Shown: in pieces, positions 1 to 11,890 of the stretch
Numbering within the stretch: the stretch's first letter is position 1
Layout of the letters: each line of letters starts with the position of its first letter
From: Carya illinoinensis
Taxonomy: Eukaryota; Streptophyta; Magnoliopsida; Fagales; Juglandaceae
Assembly: GCF_018687715.1 (NCBI RefSeq)
Contig: NC_056765.1
Coordinates: 13,506,001 to 13,570,000, forward strand
Length of the DNA stretch: 64,000 bases
Direction: 5' to 3'
Program-made: the position numbers and the translations under genes
The notes under the pieces: model-generated
What the model saw: the letters and a program-made list of their open reading frames with translations, nothing else
What the model was told of the DNA's origin: nothing
Databases searched by the model: none

Positions 1-32
1 CTTTTCTTTGATTTTGGGGTAACTTTAACAAA

Positions 33-2770
33 TGGAAGAAGATTCTATAAGTTGTAATGTCAGTACAATTTAAGGGGTTGGCGACTCCTCTTCTATTCCA
101 TTGGATGTAAAGGAGCTTGGGACTCTTCCAACCCCTTCTTCATCCACGCATATACAAGACCCTACCTGTTCCATCCCACATTTACCTAAGAAATCCAAAA
201 ACACCTACCAACCAATATGTGGTATGTGAACACTTTACTAGAATACAACATATTGACCATGATAATTCAAAAGCTCAGTGCAATTATTGCACTAAGCTAT
301 GTAGTTGCCACTACAAGAATGGCACTTCATCTATGTTACACAACGTCCAAAATGCATATGACACTTCCCCTCTTAGAATTAAAAGAGTTGAAAAAAATTC
401 AATCATCTGATGTTAAGAGAGATGCAGAGGGAAGAGTGTGTATCCCACAAGGTCTAGTGAAGTACGATGCAAAAAAATTTAGAGTGTCAAATACTAAGTA
501 TTTTATTAGATGTGAATTGCCTTTTAGGCTTGTGGAGCATGATGGTTTTATGGAATATGTAGCTGATTTAGAGCCTTGATTTACTATGCCACCCTGAGCC
601 ACTTTAAAAATTGATTGTATTAAGCTGTATAACAAAGAGAAGATATAGCTAAAGAAATTGTTGGATGGTCAAATAATTTGTCTTGCTATCGATACCTGGA
701 CGTAGGGGTGGGAAGCAAGGCCCCGCACCCCGCTACCCCACCCCAGTCCTCCCCGCCACTGCATGGCACCCATACGGGGGCAAGGGGCTGGAAGGGCCCA
801 ACCCCCCCCCCCCCCCTCCCCAACCCCCTTATATATTTATATATTATATATAAAAATAATAATACTTATATATATACAAAAATATAAATATATTTTTATA
901 CATATAAATATAAATATATATTTATATTTTACAAATTGTGTATACATAAATATGTATATTACAATTTGTTAGACTTGTTCACAAAATATGCACTAGAAAA
1001 TTTAAAAAGTACATAGTTTAAAAACAACAATTTACATAAAATATGTACTAATAAATTTAAAAACTATATAGTTTAAAAACTACTACACTACAACTTGTAC
1101 AAAATATGCACTAGCAAATTTAAAAACTACATAATTTTTAAATTATAGTCATATTTACAAATTTAAATTTACAATTTAGATTTAAAAATATATTTTTGAT
1201 CACTTTTGGACCTAAAAATAATATTTAAACCTAGGGTAATATAGTCCACAATCTAAGTGACCATGAGGCAAGGCGGATTGGGAATCCTCCCCTTAGCAGG
1301 ACAGGGTACCCCGCCCAGCAGGACAGGGTACCCCGCCCCAAGATGCGGCAGGGAGTGGTGAGGGGACTATCCAGCACCGTATGGTGCGAGTAGCATCCCT
1401 ACCTGGACGTCAGTATAAAATCTAAACTACATGTGTATTACCGCATATTTTATTAATTGCAATTGGAGATTATACAAAAAAATACTTAAGTTTTGCTAAA
1501 TTCTTGACCATAGGGGTGAAACTATTAAGAGAGTGTTAGACTTGGGATTGCATGAATAGGGGTTGATAAAATTTTAACCATCACAGTTGTTAACGCCTCC
1601 TCAAATGATATTGTTGTTGATTACATAAGGAGGAGAATAAAAGACAATAATCCTACTATATAATTGGTGATGAATTTCTTCACATGCGGTGTGCTGCCTA
1701 TATATTGAATCTTATTGTTATGTATGGCTTGAATGATTTTTATGATTTTGTATCAAAGATTAGGGATGCTGTCATGTATGTGAAATTCTCGCTGTTAAGA
1801 TTTGCCAAGTTCAAGACTTGTGCAGTAAAGGAAAAAATCAGTGAGATGATGGTTTACTTGAATCTTCCTACTAAATGGAACTCCACATATTTGATGTTGA
1901 GTACCGTTGAAAAACATAAACAAGCCTTTGAACAATATGTGTTTGTGGATAAACAATTCGTAAACCCCACTAATAATGATTGAAAAAATGTACGGATTTT
2001 TGTGAAGTAGCTAAAATTTGTTTATGATGCTATATTGAGCATTTATGGTTCTTTGTATGTGATGACTACTGTATATTTTGAGTAATTTTTTACAATTGAA
2101 AATGCTTAAATGATATGTACTTGAATGATGATATTATCACTAGTACTATGGGCATAAATATGAGAAACAAGAATGACAAATATTGGGGTAGCACAAATAA
2201 GTTCAACTTGATATATGTTGCTTTTGTACTTAATTCACAATATAAAATGATGGCAATAAATTTTTGGTTGCAAAAGTGCAGAGGGTATGAGTTGGCAGAT
2301 AAGAAAGATGACAGTGTTAAACTCCTTTTAGGCTGCTTGATTGAGTAGTATAATACATTTCGTGTGACTAGTGGGAGGAGTTCTAATGTGGCTCAAGGAA
2401 GGCCAAGCACTATTAATATAAATATTGGTAATGAGCCGACACTGACTCTGACTAAATTTAAGATCATGTTCACCAAATTCCTTAAGGAGTGGAGTGTTAC
2501 AGAGTTTAGATTGAAGCTAGATAAGTATTTGTCTGAGATGTGTATAAATGACTCGCTCAGTTTTGATATCTTAGATTGGTGGAGAGTTAATACTACTAAT
2601 TATTATGTCCTTGTTGAGGTAGCATATGATGTGTTAGCCACCCCATTTTCACTATTTCCTCGGAGTCTGCATTCAGGACTGGAGAACACATATTAGATCA
2701 TTTTAGGAGTTCGTTGTCTCCAGATCTGCTGAAGCCCTCATTTATACCCAAAATTGGTTAAGGACCTAAC
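33..2770 (+). pseudogene. hAT transposase pseudogene (BED zinc finger to C-terminal dimerisation domain)
   Basis: Successive frames read as a plant hAT (zinc finger BED/RICESLEEPER-like) transposase, which would cut and paste its own element in the nucleus. The start ATG at 33 opens MEEDSISCNVSTI and then hits a stop. A BED finger follows near 235-340 (CEHFTRI...CNYCTKLCSC), then KKFRVSNTKYFIRCELPFR near 465-530. The catalytic-core piece LAIDTWTSV is at about 676-700 and continues after 1409 as NLNYMCITAYFI. RCAAYILNLIVMYGL is at 1684, LPTKWNSTYLML near 1860, and the C-terminal hAT dimerisation region (LDKYLSEM, FDILDWWRVN) at 2505-2600, ending in QNWLRT and a stop at 2770. There are several in-frame stops and at least three frameshifts, plus the insertion at 703-1401. 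It is clearly non-functional. Confidence 0.85.
703..1401. mobile_element. Non-autonomous hAT element inserted in the hAT transposase
   Basis: A 699-bp insertion interrupts the transposase coding sequence exactly at the codons for DTWTS. It is flanked by a perfect 8-bp target duplication, CCTGGACG, at 695-702 and 1402-1409. The ends are short inverted repeats, TAGGGGTG on the left and TAGGGATG (reverse complement of the right end). An 8-bp duplication with TAGGG-type ends is the hAT signature. The ends are GC-rich, with a run of 15 C at 802-816 and a 22-bp direct repeat at 1295-1338. The centre is AT-rich and has no coding capacity. Removing the insertion and one duplication restores continuous transposase sequence, which confirms the boundaries. 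Confidence 0.9.
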
Positions 2771-4140
2771 CAATCAACATTCAGAAGTTGGAAGAACACA
2801 TACAGTCGATGGACCTTGAAGGTAAGTTTGAAACGTGAAATATTTTCTTAATATCAATCTAACTCAATTTATTATCTATCTAAATTAATTTTTAATATTT
2901 TTTTTATATGATTATCTAGCTTCATATTCAACCGAAGCTGATGTGAGTCTTCATTCCCATTCATGTTGAACTATTTATAACCTATTATGAGAAAGAATAT
3001 ATTCATCTTCAATGGAGGTAAGAGATTTGTGCATTCTTTTTTAATTTTGGCAATGGAGTTGTTTTTCTTTCTTTAACAATATCAAATAATTGTCATTTTT
3101 CAAGATAGTATTTATTGTTGTTGGTTGTTATTGATGTGGTTGTTATTGTTGTTGCTAGTTGTCTAGTGATAGGTGAATACAAACAACAGGTATGTTATTT
3201 GAAAATTCCAAGTGTTTCCTTAGTTGTAGTTGAGAATCTTGAGTGTGTTGATGAGCTAGTTTTGGTGGTGCTGAATCATTATGTGCAAAGATATTACATG
3301 TGCTCCCAATAGGTGCAAGAATGGAGACAAAAGGATCTATCATCTGAAATTAAAACAAGTGAGCTAAAAATTTGCTGTAGGGAGAGTTTTCAAATCTTAT
3401 AATTGGGGTTTTTGAAAGAAATTAAAATTTTACTGCCCTCAATGTTTTACACGACTTTGGCTTTAATTTCATGTTGGAAGTAGAGTTAGCAGGATGCAAG
3501 TATTATTGTAAAATATATTTTATCTGATGATCTCTGGGTGATGTGTTTAGGTCCTTTGTCAAAGTAAAAAATGGATTTAGCCCTTAACCCCCCTTATGAG
3601 ATGTAGAGAAAGTATTATGGTTGTGGAATGCTTTAGTAGTCTGCTATTAGTTTGTTGAAGCTATACTTATTCGAAAGAAGAGCGTTGCTTTGTTATTTAT
3701 ATATGTATTGTTGCCTTGAGTAGATTTTGATTTGTTTGAATTTAGTTTCAAACTTTCTGTATCTTTCATAGCTATACAAAAACAGGAAAATTTGAGAAAT
3801 GTTTTGTGGATTTCAGGCCTTCACATCTAGTAGAGAGGTCTCAAGGGATAGAAGAAAAGCACTTACATCTAATAGTGGATTTCAGGCCTTCACGCAATAG
3901 TTGATATAGATAAAGTTGATGCTATTACATGTAATTTTGATATGTTTTCTTGAAAAGGTGTAATAGAATATAGATTTTCAGCATTATTTTTCTTTAAAAA
4001 AATTAATAATATAGTATTATTAAAAAAAATGGGGGATTAATCCAGGTTCAAGCCAAGGTCATAGGAACTCGACCCGGGTTTGAATCTGGGCCCAATATAC
4101 CCAGGTACCCAATCCAATACCTAGTTGCCCAACTCTAACA

Positions 4141-5210
4141 TAGATCATGTGAAATTATTCATATAATTAAATGACAAGCTAGATTGAATAAATTAGAGCA
4201 CATTTACAAACAGAAATCAAAGAAGTAGTGCTTTGAAATGGTAAGGTCACTACCAATGATCTTCGGCACATAGAGCATGTGAAATTATTTATAAAATCAA
4301 ATGGCAAACTCACTTGAATAAATTACAGAACATTTATCGCCAACATAAATCAAAGAAGTAGTATTTTCAAATTACAAGGTCCGTGATAGTGAAACTAAGC
4401 ACATAAATCCAAGAAAGCTAAGAAATTACATAAACCCAAGCACATAAGCATGTGAAAATCATCATAGAATCATACATGTAGAGCTAAATTGAATAAACCC
4501 AAAAAGGTACACAAAACATGAATTTCACAAGCAATAAAAGAAAATGGCAAGCTCACTGATTTTACAAAGCACATCAACATCTTAAATTACACGTAGAGTG
4601 AAATGGAAAGTTAGATTGAATAAATTACACAACAATTACACAAAACAGAAATCAAACAAGCAATACCATAAAATGGCAAGATAATTGACAGTGAAACAAA
4701 GCACATTAGAGTTGCATGTGAAATTCTTCATAGAAATCAAATGGCAAGTTAGATTGAATAAATTAGACATAAATTTCACAAAATAGAAATCAAAGAAGCA
4801 ATAAAATCAAATGGGTTGGTCACTAATAGTGAAACAAAACATAAGCGTGTCAAATTCGTAGCATACTGAAATGGCAAAACTAGATTGAATAACAGAACAC
4901 ATATATTTCACAAAACACAAATCAAACACGCAATGAATCTATATGGGTTGGTCACTGATAGTGAAAGAAAGCATAAGAATGTCAAATTCGTAGTACACTA
5001 AAATGGCAAAGCTAGATTGAATAGAAAAACAAATAAATTTCACAAAACACAAATCAAACAACCAGTGAATCTATATGGGTTCGTCACTAACAGTTAAAGA
5101 AAGCATAAGCATGTCAAATTCGTAGCACACTGAAATGGCAAAGCTAGATTAAATAGCATAACACATATATTTCACAAAGCATAAATCAAACAAGCAGTAG
5201 ACATGATGGG
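4141..5210. repeat. Degenerate tandem repeat, ~130-bp period, about 8 copies
   Basis: The phrase AGATTGAATA or a close variant recurs at about 4181, 4311, 4486, 4613, 4751, 4882, 5014 and 5146. The spacing is 127-138 bp apart from one 175-bp step. Each unit runs roughly: GCATGTSAAATT, AAATGGCAAGCTAGATTGAATA, CATTTCACAAAACA, AAATCAAACAAG, GGTCACTRATAGTGAAA. The last four units are the most alike and the most regular (131-132 bp). There is no coding potential. The array starts right after the proposed hAT right end and stops near 5210. Confidence 0.75.
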
Positions 5211-5568
5211 TTGATCACTAATTTTACAGTTTTTTTCCCTCAACCTGTAAAAAAAATCGACATTGTAGAAACCCTAGAGAAGAACACAAAAACCATTTTG
5301 ATTTTCCAGTTAGGATTTTTGAGATCTACCTCAAGATTCAACAATGGAGTTACAAAGACACAAAATGGTAAAGCACAAATGAAATCAAGAGAGCATTTCT
5401 CCCAGAGCTGACGGCATGAGAGACAGGGACTGTGTCTGAGTTTTTAAGAGAATGAAAAGGTTACCTATCATGAAAAATGACAAAGGGGCTACCGTCGATG
5501 GACGAGTGTGAAAGAGAACTGATAGCAACTAGGGTGCAAGGGACCGTGAACACGGGAGGGGAGATGGG
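5211..5568. other. Unassigned single-copy-looking DNA before element A
   Basis: Between the tandem repeat and element A there is no supported gene. The stretch contains AAACCCTAGAG-type sequence and a 66-codon open frame that resembles nothing I know. Its last five bases, ATGGG at 5564-5568, are the left target duplication of element A. Confidence 0.5.
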
Positions 5569-6761
5569 TGATTGAGCTAAAATATTGCATATCTTATACA
5601 TTTAGAACTAATATATTTTATTTATTTTATTACATTATTATTGGTTTTATATAAAAAAACGTTAAAATGAATAAATCCGAGTTATGATTTAAATTGGTTA
5701 AAAGCATGGTTCATGCTTACTTTTAGAACTTGTGATTTAATTGAGTAATTTTTCTTTATATGCACAACACATATCTTTTTATATATTTTATTCTATTTAT
5801 TTTATTTTATTTATCTTTATATGTAGTGGTCAAAAGAAATGAAAGTTTGGGACTTGACTTGGTTTTTGAAGAGAATACACGCCACACAAAGAAAATAGTT
5901 CTTTTTATTTGAAAAGTCAAAATTCATGCCGCACGGATATATGATATTGGAATTGGGACTTCAAGACCTAGACGGCACACATATTTTCATTTTGGGGCAT
6001 TTTTCAGTGCCGCGGACATATTTTCATTTGGGGCATTAATTCATTCACGCCGCACACATTCTTTTCTCTGGAAGGAATTCAAGCACACGGGGACAGAGGC
6101 GTTTGGGTCTATACTACAGTACCGTTGAAGAGCTCCAATTGAGGGGTCTAACGTCTGCTGCTGTCTAGCCTCATCCACTGCTTTCCAACTCCATCACCAT
6201 CCATCTGGCTTGCTCTCTTCATTCCCTACTTTTTATTTAATTTCAATTTGAAGTTTATGGTGTATTATTGATATTTTTTACTTAAAATTTCGGGCATTTA
6301 TTTACTGTTTATTTTATTTTTTGTTAGTTATTTTTTTGTTTCTTTAACATTCTATTAAATATGCATTACAATTACATTTTAGATTGATTAAAGGTTAATT
6401 AGGACTTAAATAAATTCAGTTTTATTATTTAATTTTTAAATTAATTAAAATTGTTTAGCGTAGTTGAGTCCTTAATTGTTAATTTTAATTTGTTAGTATT
6501 TTACATTCCATTTCAACACTCAAAAAAATTCAAAAATATGAATTTAATTTATGACTAATGTCCTTTTTTTATTTTCATTGCATTGTTCCATTCATTGTAC
6601 ATACCACCATTTTTGTTTGTAAAACTTTTCAACATTTTACATGATTTTGGATTTAAAAAACTTTCCCCAAAGAGACGATTTAGAAATTTTATTCCTAATT
6701 ATTACACGACATCCTCATGCACTTGGGATAGCATTTATGCTACTCATTTTTGAATGAGTCA
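5569..6761 (+). repeat. 5' LTR of element A
   Basis: This 1193-bp LTR runs from TGATTGAGCTAAAATATTGC to TGAATGAGTCA and pairs with 24680-25870. The 3' boundary is set by the primer-binding site that follows. The start is set by the point where similarity with the 3' LTR begins and by the adjacent ATGGG duplication. Confidence 0.9.
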
Positions 6762-6767
6762 AGTTTT

Positions 6768-6785
6768 TAGTGCCGTTGCTGGGGA
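6768..6785 (+). other. Primer-binding site of element A (tRNA-Asp-like)
   Basis: TAGTGCCGTTGCTGGGGA lies six bases after the LTR. It is close to the TGGCGCCGTTGCCGGGGA site used by plant Athila/Tat elements to prime minus-strand DNA synthesis, with a few substitutions. The matching site in element B is at 11012-11029. Confidence 0.75.
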
Positions 6786-6912
6786 CAGTTGTCTAACTTA
6801 AATTTAAACTCGTTATTTTTTTTAACACTATCTTATCTCTGATTACACATTTTACTTATCATCTACCACTCAGTCACTTGGACCGTATTTATGCTATTTA
6901 GATTGATGTTTC

Positions 6913-7940
6913 ATGTCATGGATGAGAGACAGTTCAAATAGGTTGCTTAGAGTTACATCGAGCATTGAGAGTAGTATACACAACTCAGAAATTGATAGCT
7001 TTTCTATCTCTTCTATGAGCGAGGATATTGAAATTGAACAAACCATGGCTGCACTTGTACCATGCACTCTTAAGGATTATTTGCAACTCACTCACACCAC
7101 TACGCCTTCAAACATTGTTTTACCCGATGATGTACCTAATTTTTATATTAAGTATGGTATGATGTCAGTGATACCTCAGCTCCATGGGATGGATTCTGAG
7201 AATCCTTACCAACACCTGACAGATTTTGAGTTCGATTGCACTACTTTTATTACTAGGGCTATTACTGATGAATTTATTAGACTTCGTTTATTTCCTTTCT
7301 CTTTAAAGGATAAAGTGAAGATTTGGTTTAATTTTTTGAGGCCTAATTCTATCTCTAGTTGGTCTAGTATGCAGCATGAATTCTTTCAAAAAAAATTCAT
7401 TTTCAGAGAACTTAGTTTTTGCAAGAGCAAATCAGCCAATTCAATCAGAAACCTGATGGGACTTTTTAGGCTAGTTGGAAAAAATTTAAGATTTGGTAAA
7501 TATCTGTCCACATCATGGTTTAGAATCTTGGAGGTTGGTGAGCTATTTTTACATTGGTCTCACTCCAAAATGCAAGTTGTTTGTTCAGACGATGTGCAAT
7601 GAGGAATTCTTTAGCAAGAAACCTGATGAAGCACTATCATTTTTTGACTATCTAGCCGAGAGCGCACGATAGTGGAACACTCGAACTGATCGAGTGTCGT
7701 TAACAACACAACCACTAAGGACTATTTCTGGTGGGGGCAGATATGAGATTAAGGAAGACACTGATGTTCAAACCCGAACAGCTGTATTAACTAGAAGATT
7801 GGAGGTCAAGGAAATAGAAAAAGTGAAGGCTGTGAAAGTAGTAGAGGCATGCTCTATATGCACTAATTTGAATCATAAGACCCAAGATTGCCCAATTATG
7901 CCAGTATTTCAGGAAAATGGGTCTGAGCAGATGTAATCAG
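6913..7940 (+). pseudogene. Element A gag pseudogene (capsid region and zinc knuckle)
   Basis: The first open frame (6913-7602, 229 codons) begins SWMRDSSNRLLRVTSSI and contains a retrotransposon gag capsid region (VKIWFNFLRPNSISSW). This is the structural protein that would package element RNA. The frame is lost after 7602 and continues at 7694-7936, where an intact CCHC zinc knuckle reads CSICTNLNHKTQDC (C-x2-C-x4-H-x4-C). A stop follows QENGSEQM; the glutamine/proline-rich stretch after it (7937-8400) carries several further stops. Element B keeps the N-terminus and the knuckle region but has lost the capsid part between them. Confidence 0.8.
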
Positions 7941-8410
7941 CTAACTGGGTTAACAGAGCACAGAATCAACCTTTTTCCAACACATATAATCCGGGGTGGA
8001 GGAATCACCCAAATTTCTCATTGAGAAATGATCATCCTAGCTGGTCTTCACCATTTTCACAACAGCCATTTTATCAGGGTGCTTCTCAGCACCAGTATCA
8101 GCCATATCAAAGTTCTCAGATCTATCTTTTTGTAGCGCCTTCTGGATTTCAGCCTCATGTAGCTGCACAGAGTTCTCAGCCTCAATCATAGGTAAAGAAG
8201 TCTCTAGATGATAGTGTGGCACAGATGGCGAATACATTTCAGCAATTCATGCAGATTCAGGCCACCACAAACAATCAGAACATTAGGGCCATAAATGAGT
8301 TGCGAGGCACCATTAATAAGATGAGCACGACCTTGAGCACTCTAGAGAAGGGGAAACTTCCAGCATAGCCTCAACTTAATCTTCAAGTATACAGGCAGTA
8401 ACAACAGCAA

Positions 8411-9637
8411 GTGCATAATGTCTCAAAGGATGTTATTGAGACAGCGAATGCCGTTCTTACTTTGAGAAGTGGGACGGAAGTTCCCCAACCTAAGCTGACC
8501 ATAGACAAACAGGTAGTTTGTTTTAAACCTGAAGATGTAATGGAGACTGATGAAACTGAGAAAGAACTAGAGAAAGTGAGGCTAGAGTCAAAGAAGCCTG
8601 TGAATGGAGAGGCCGAACCTAGGGGGTACCAACTTGTGGTTCCCTATCCTCAGAGATTTGCAGCTGGCTAAAAGAACAAATATCACACTAAAATTCTAGA
8701 GATTTTCAATCAAGTAAAGATTAATATTCCACTCTTGGATGCTATACAACAAGTACCTTCATATGCAAAATTTTTTAAGGACTTGTGCACAGTGAAGAGG
8801 AAGTTGAATGTGAAGAACAAAGTATTCCTAACAGAGCAAGTTAGTGCACTGATATTGAGTGAGACTTCTCAAAAGTTTGGAGATCTCGGCTCTCCCCAAA
8901 TTTCCATTATGATTGATGAGTCACGCATTGGGAGAGCTCTACTTGATCTAGGGAGTAGTGTAAACTTACTACCATTTTCAGTGTATGAGTAGTTGGGATT
9001 GGTTGAGTTGAAAAAGACATACATCTTGCTACAGTTGGCTGACAAATTAGTTAAAGTGCCGAGGGATATAGTTGAAGATGTGATGGTCCAAGTGGAAAAA
9101 TTTTACTACATGGTAGATTTTGTAGTTATTGACATGCAGCAGCCAATCTCCACTATTCACCATGCGCATGTCATCGTTGGATGCTCATTCGTTGCTACTT
9201 CTAGTCTCTACAATTCACAATGCACTTATCAATTGTCGAAGTGGAGTACTAAAGCTCACTTTTGGGAATATGACATTGGAGATGAATATGTTCAACGCTT
9301 GCAAGATGCCTAGTAGATGCAACGACGCCCATTCCTTGCTACTTCCAGTCTCCACTATTCACAATGCACTTATCAATTGTCGAAGTGGAGTACTAAAGCT
9401 CACTTTTGGGAATATGACATTGGAGATGAATATGTTCAACGCTTGCAAGATGCCTAGTGGATGCGACAATTCATATGTGCATGATGTTGATATGGTGTAT
9501 GATTTTGACTTTTTGGAGTTGTTATCAGTATTTGATTCCAAAAGTGCATCTGAGGATGGCATTCCTGAGCAGTCTGAGGTTCTTGTTGAGACAATTCCTA
9601 CGTCATTAGAGTTGACTAAATCAAATGAGCAGTTGAC
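8411..9637 (+). pseudogene. Element A gag-pol linker and aspartic protease pseudogene
   Basis: The segment contains TLRSGTEVPQP, the conserved linker phrase of this family, then VVPYPQRFAAG and a stop. The protease region follows at 8735-9313: SPQISIMIDESRIGRALLDLGSSVNLLPFSVYE includes the catalytic-site motif in the form DLGS, where active plant elements usually have D(L/T)GA. A stop falls at 8990-8992, right after the motif. Downstream comes LQLADKLVKVPRDIVEDVMV, as in gypsy proteases. The stretch carries a 144-bp tandem duplication (9182-9469) and is cut at 9642 by element B. It would cleave the Gag-Pol polyprotein if intact. Confidence 0.75.
9182..9469 (+). repeat. 144-bp tandem duplication inside element A pol
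   Basis: Two adjacent copies, about 9182-9325 and 9326-9469, both contain ATTCACAATGCACTTATCAA and end in CTTGCAAGATGCCTAG. The offset is 144 bp (48 codons), so the frame is kept. Only a handful of bases differ between copies, mostly in the first 40 bp. The corresponding part of fragment C is present once (INCRSDILKLTFGNM near 17460-17525). Confidence 0.85.
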
Positions 9638-9642
9638 AAATA

Positions 9643-11005
9643 TGATTGAGCTGAAATATTGCATGTTTTTTTATACATTTAGAACCAATATATTTTAATT
9701 CTTTTATTACATTGTTATTGGTTTTAGATGAAAAAATTGTTAAGATGCATAAATACAAGTTGTGATTTAAATTGATAAATAACTTGATTTTTGCTTAATA
9801 TTATAACTTGTGATTTAATTGGACAATATTTCTTTACATGCACAACACAATTTTGATGTTCTATTCTTTCCTTTTATTTTATTTTTTTTCTTCTTTCCAT
9901 TTTTTTTAGGTTGAAGGAATACAAAAATTAGAAATAATAAAAGTCAAAAAGGTGAAAAGGCATATACCATTATTCTCAAATAAGGCTTTTTGGCTTGGAT
10001 ACGGCAACACAACTTAGGAAGGCTGGAGGCATGAATTCAAGTGATGCACGTATGCATATATCCATTTTAACCAGACGCTGCACGCTACATTAATGGAGAT
10101 TTGAGACTTTGACCTAAGGAGACATTCTTTTCATTTTATATTCATCGGGTGCCACAACATGTTACTTCTAATTTCACTTGGGAAGTAGATAATTCCTTCT
10201 TGGGGCCACAACATATATTTTCCTTTGGGGGTTTTAATTGAGTACCGCACGGAATGAAATATATTGGGTTTTAATATAGCGCTGCACATTCTTCCAGGGG
10301 CAGCCGAATTCATTCAGTGCCGCACACCTATTTTTCACACAGCCAGTTTCATTCACGCTGCAGCACCGTTGAAAAACTCTTTGAGGGGTCCAATTGCTGC
10401 TACAGTCTAACCTCCTCCACTGCTTTCAATCTTCACCTCCATTCAATTAGCTTGATCTTTTCATTCCCTACTTTTTATTTAATTTCAATTTGAAGTTTAT
10501 GATGTATTTTTGATATTTTTGAATTAAAAGTTTGACCATTTTTATTTGTTGTTTATTTTATTTTATGTCAGTTATTTTTCTTGTTTCTTTTAAGTTTCTA
10601 TTAAATATGCATTACAATTACATTTTAGATTGATTAAAGGTTAATAGGACTTAAATCATTTCAGTTTATTATTTGATTTTCAGATTAATTAAAATTATTT
10701 AGCGTAGTTGAATTCTTAATTATTAATTTCAATTTGTTAGTCTTTTATGTTCAGTTTCAACATTAAAAAAAAAATCCAAATGTATGAATCTAGTCTATGA
10801 CTAGTGCTCTTTTTATTTCCGTTACACTCTTCTATTCATTATACATACCACCACTTTTGTTTATGAAACTTTTCACCATTTTATACGAGTTTGGATTTAA
10901 ACAACTTTTCCCGAAGAGACGATCTAGAAATTTTATTCCTAATTATTACATGACTTCCTTATACACTTGGGATAGTCTTTGTGCTACTCATTTTTGAGTG
11001 AGTCA
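9643..11005 (+). repeat. 5' LTR of element B
   Basis: This 1363-bp LTR starts TGATTGAGCTGAAATATTGC and ends TGAGTGAGTCA, immediately before the PBS. It pairs with 19633-20997. It is about 170 bp longer than the LTRs of A. The difference lies mainly in a block near 9920-10380 (ATACAAAAATTAGAAATAAT to the CTGCAGCACCGTTG region), which differs in sequence and length from A. Confidence 0.9.
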
Positions 11006-11011
11006 AGTTTT

Positions 11012-11029
11012 TGGCGTCGTTGTCGGGGA
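11012..11029 (+). other. Primer-binding site of element B
   Basis: TGGCGTCGTTGTCGGGGA starts six bases after the LTR. It differs at only two positions from TGGCGCCGTTGCCGGGGA, the tRNA-Asp-type primer site typical of Athila/Tat retrotransposons. Confidence 0.8.
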
Positions 11030-11184
11030 ATAGTTGTCTAATTTAAATTTAAACTCGTTATTTTTTATTTTCATTTTTTTTTTCATTTCACTATCTTATC
11101 TCTGATTACATATTTCATTTGCCATCTATCCCTCAGTCACTTGAATCTTATTTATGCTATTTTGAATGATGCTTCATATCATGG

Positions 11185-11890
11185 GTGAGAGACAGTTCAA
11201 ATAGGTTGCTTAGAGTCACATCGAGCATTGAGAGTAGTATACACAGCTCTGAGATAGATAGCTCTTCTATCTCTTCTATGAGCGAGGATATTGAAATTGA
11301 ACAAAATATGGTTGCACCTGTGGAGGTCATGGAAATGGAAAAAGTGAAAGCTATGAAAGTAGTAAAGGCATGCTTTATATGCGCTGATTCGAACCGTAAG
11401 ACCCAGGACTACCCGATTATGCCATTCTTTCAGGAAAATGGGTCTGAGCAGATGCAATCAGCTAACTGGATTAATAGAACACAGAATCGGCCTTTTTCTA
11501 ACCATATAATCCTGGGTGGAGGAATCACCCAAATTTCTCATGGAGAAATGATCAACCTGGTCGGTCTCCATCATCTTCACAGTAGCCATTTCATCAGGGT
11601 GTTCCTCAACACCGGTATCAACCATATCAAAGTTCTCAGAGCTATCATTTTGTAACTCTTCCTGGATTTCAGCCTCATGTAGCTACACAGAGTTCTCAGC
11701 CTCAATCATCTGCAAAGAAGTCTCTAGACGACAGTATGGCACAGATGGCCAATACACTTCAACAATTCATGCAAATTCAGGCCACCACAAACAATCAGAA
11801 CACTCAGGCTATAAATGAGTTGCGTGGCACTATTAATAAGATGAGCACGACATTGAGCACTCTAGAGAAAGAGAAATTTCCAGCATAGTC
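11185..11890 (+). pseudogene. Element B gag remnant, capsid deleted
   Basis: The frame opens RDSSNRLLRVTSSIESSIHS as in element A, runs through SMSEDIEIEQNMVAPV, and then jumps straight to EVMEMEKVKAMKVVKA, the sequence that precedes the zinc knuckle. The whole capsid region present in A between about 7060 and 7800 is absent. The knuckle reads CFICADSNRKTQDYP, so the histidine and last cysteine are replaced (R and Y) and zinc binding is lost. The downstream Q-rich segment is similar to 7940-8380. It cannot make a working Gag. Confidence 0.75.

Larger units (their letters stand above)
1..4137 (+). mobile_element. Decayed hAT-family DNA transposon (left end outside or at window edge)
   Basis: This is the body of an old hAT element carrying the transposase pseudogene at 33-2770. 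The proposed right end is TTGCCCAACTCTA, finishing at 4137. Read in reverse it gives TAGAGTTGGGCAA, the kind of terminus seen on plant hAT elements (TAGRGTTGGGC-type). The left terminus is not visible, so no 8-bp target duplication can be checked. 2771-4137 is the non-coding 3' part: AT-rich DNA containing the repeated phrase 'ggatttcaggccttcac' (about 3808-3895) and a GC-richer last 100 bp with CCCGGG/CCCAGG motifs. The right boundary is inference; the hAT assignment rests on the transposase. Confidence 0.6.

Noticed and set aside
4141..5210. Possible gene with repeated protein motif
   Set aside because: Stops in all frames and unit lengths that are not multiples of three.
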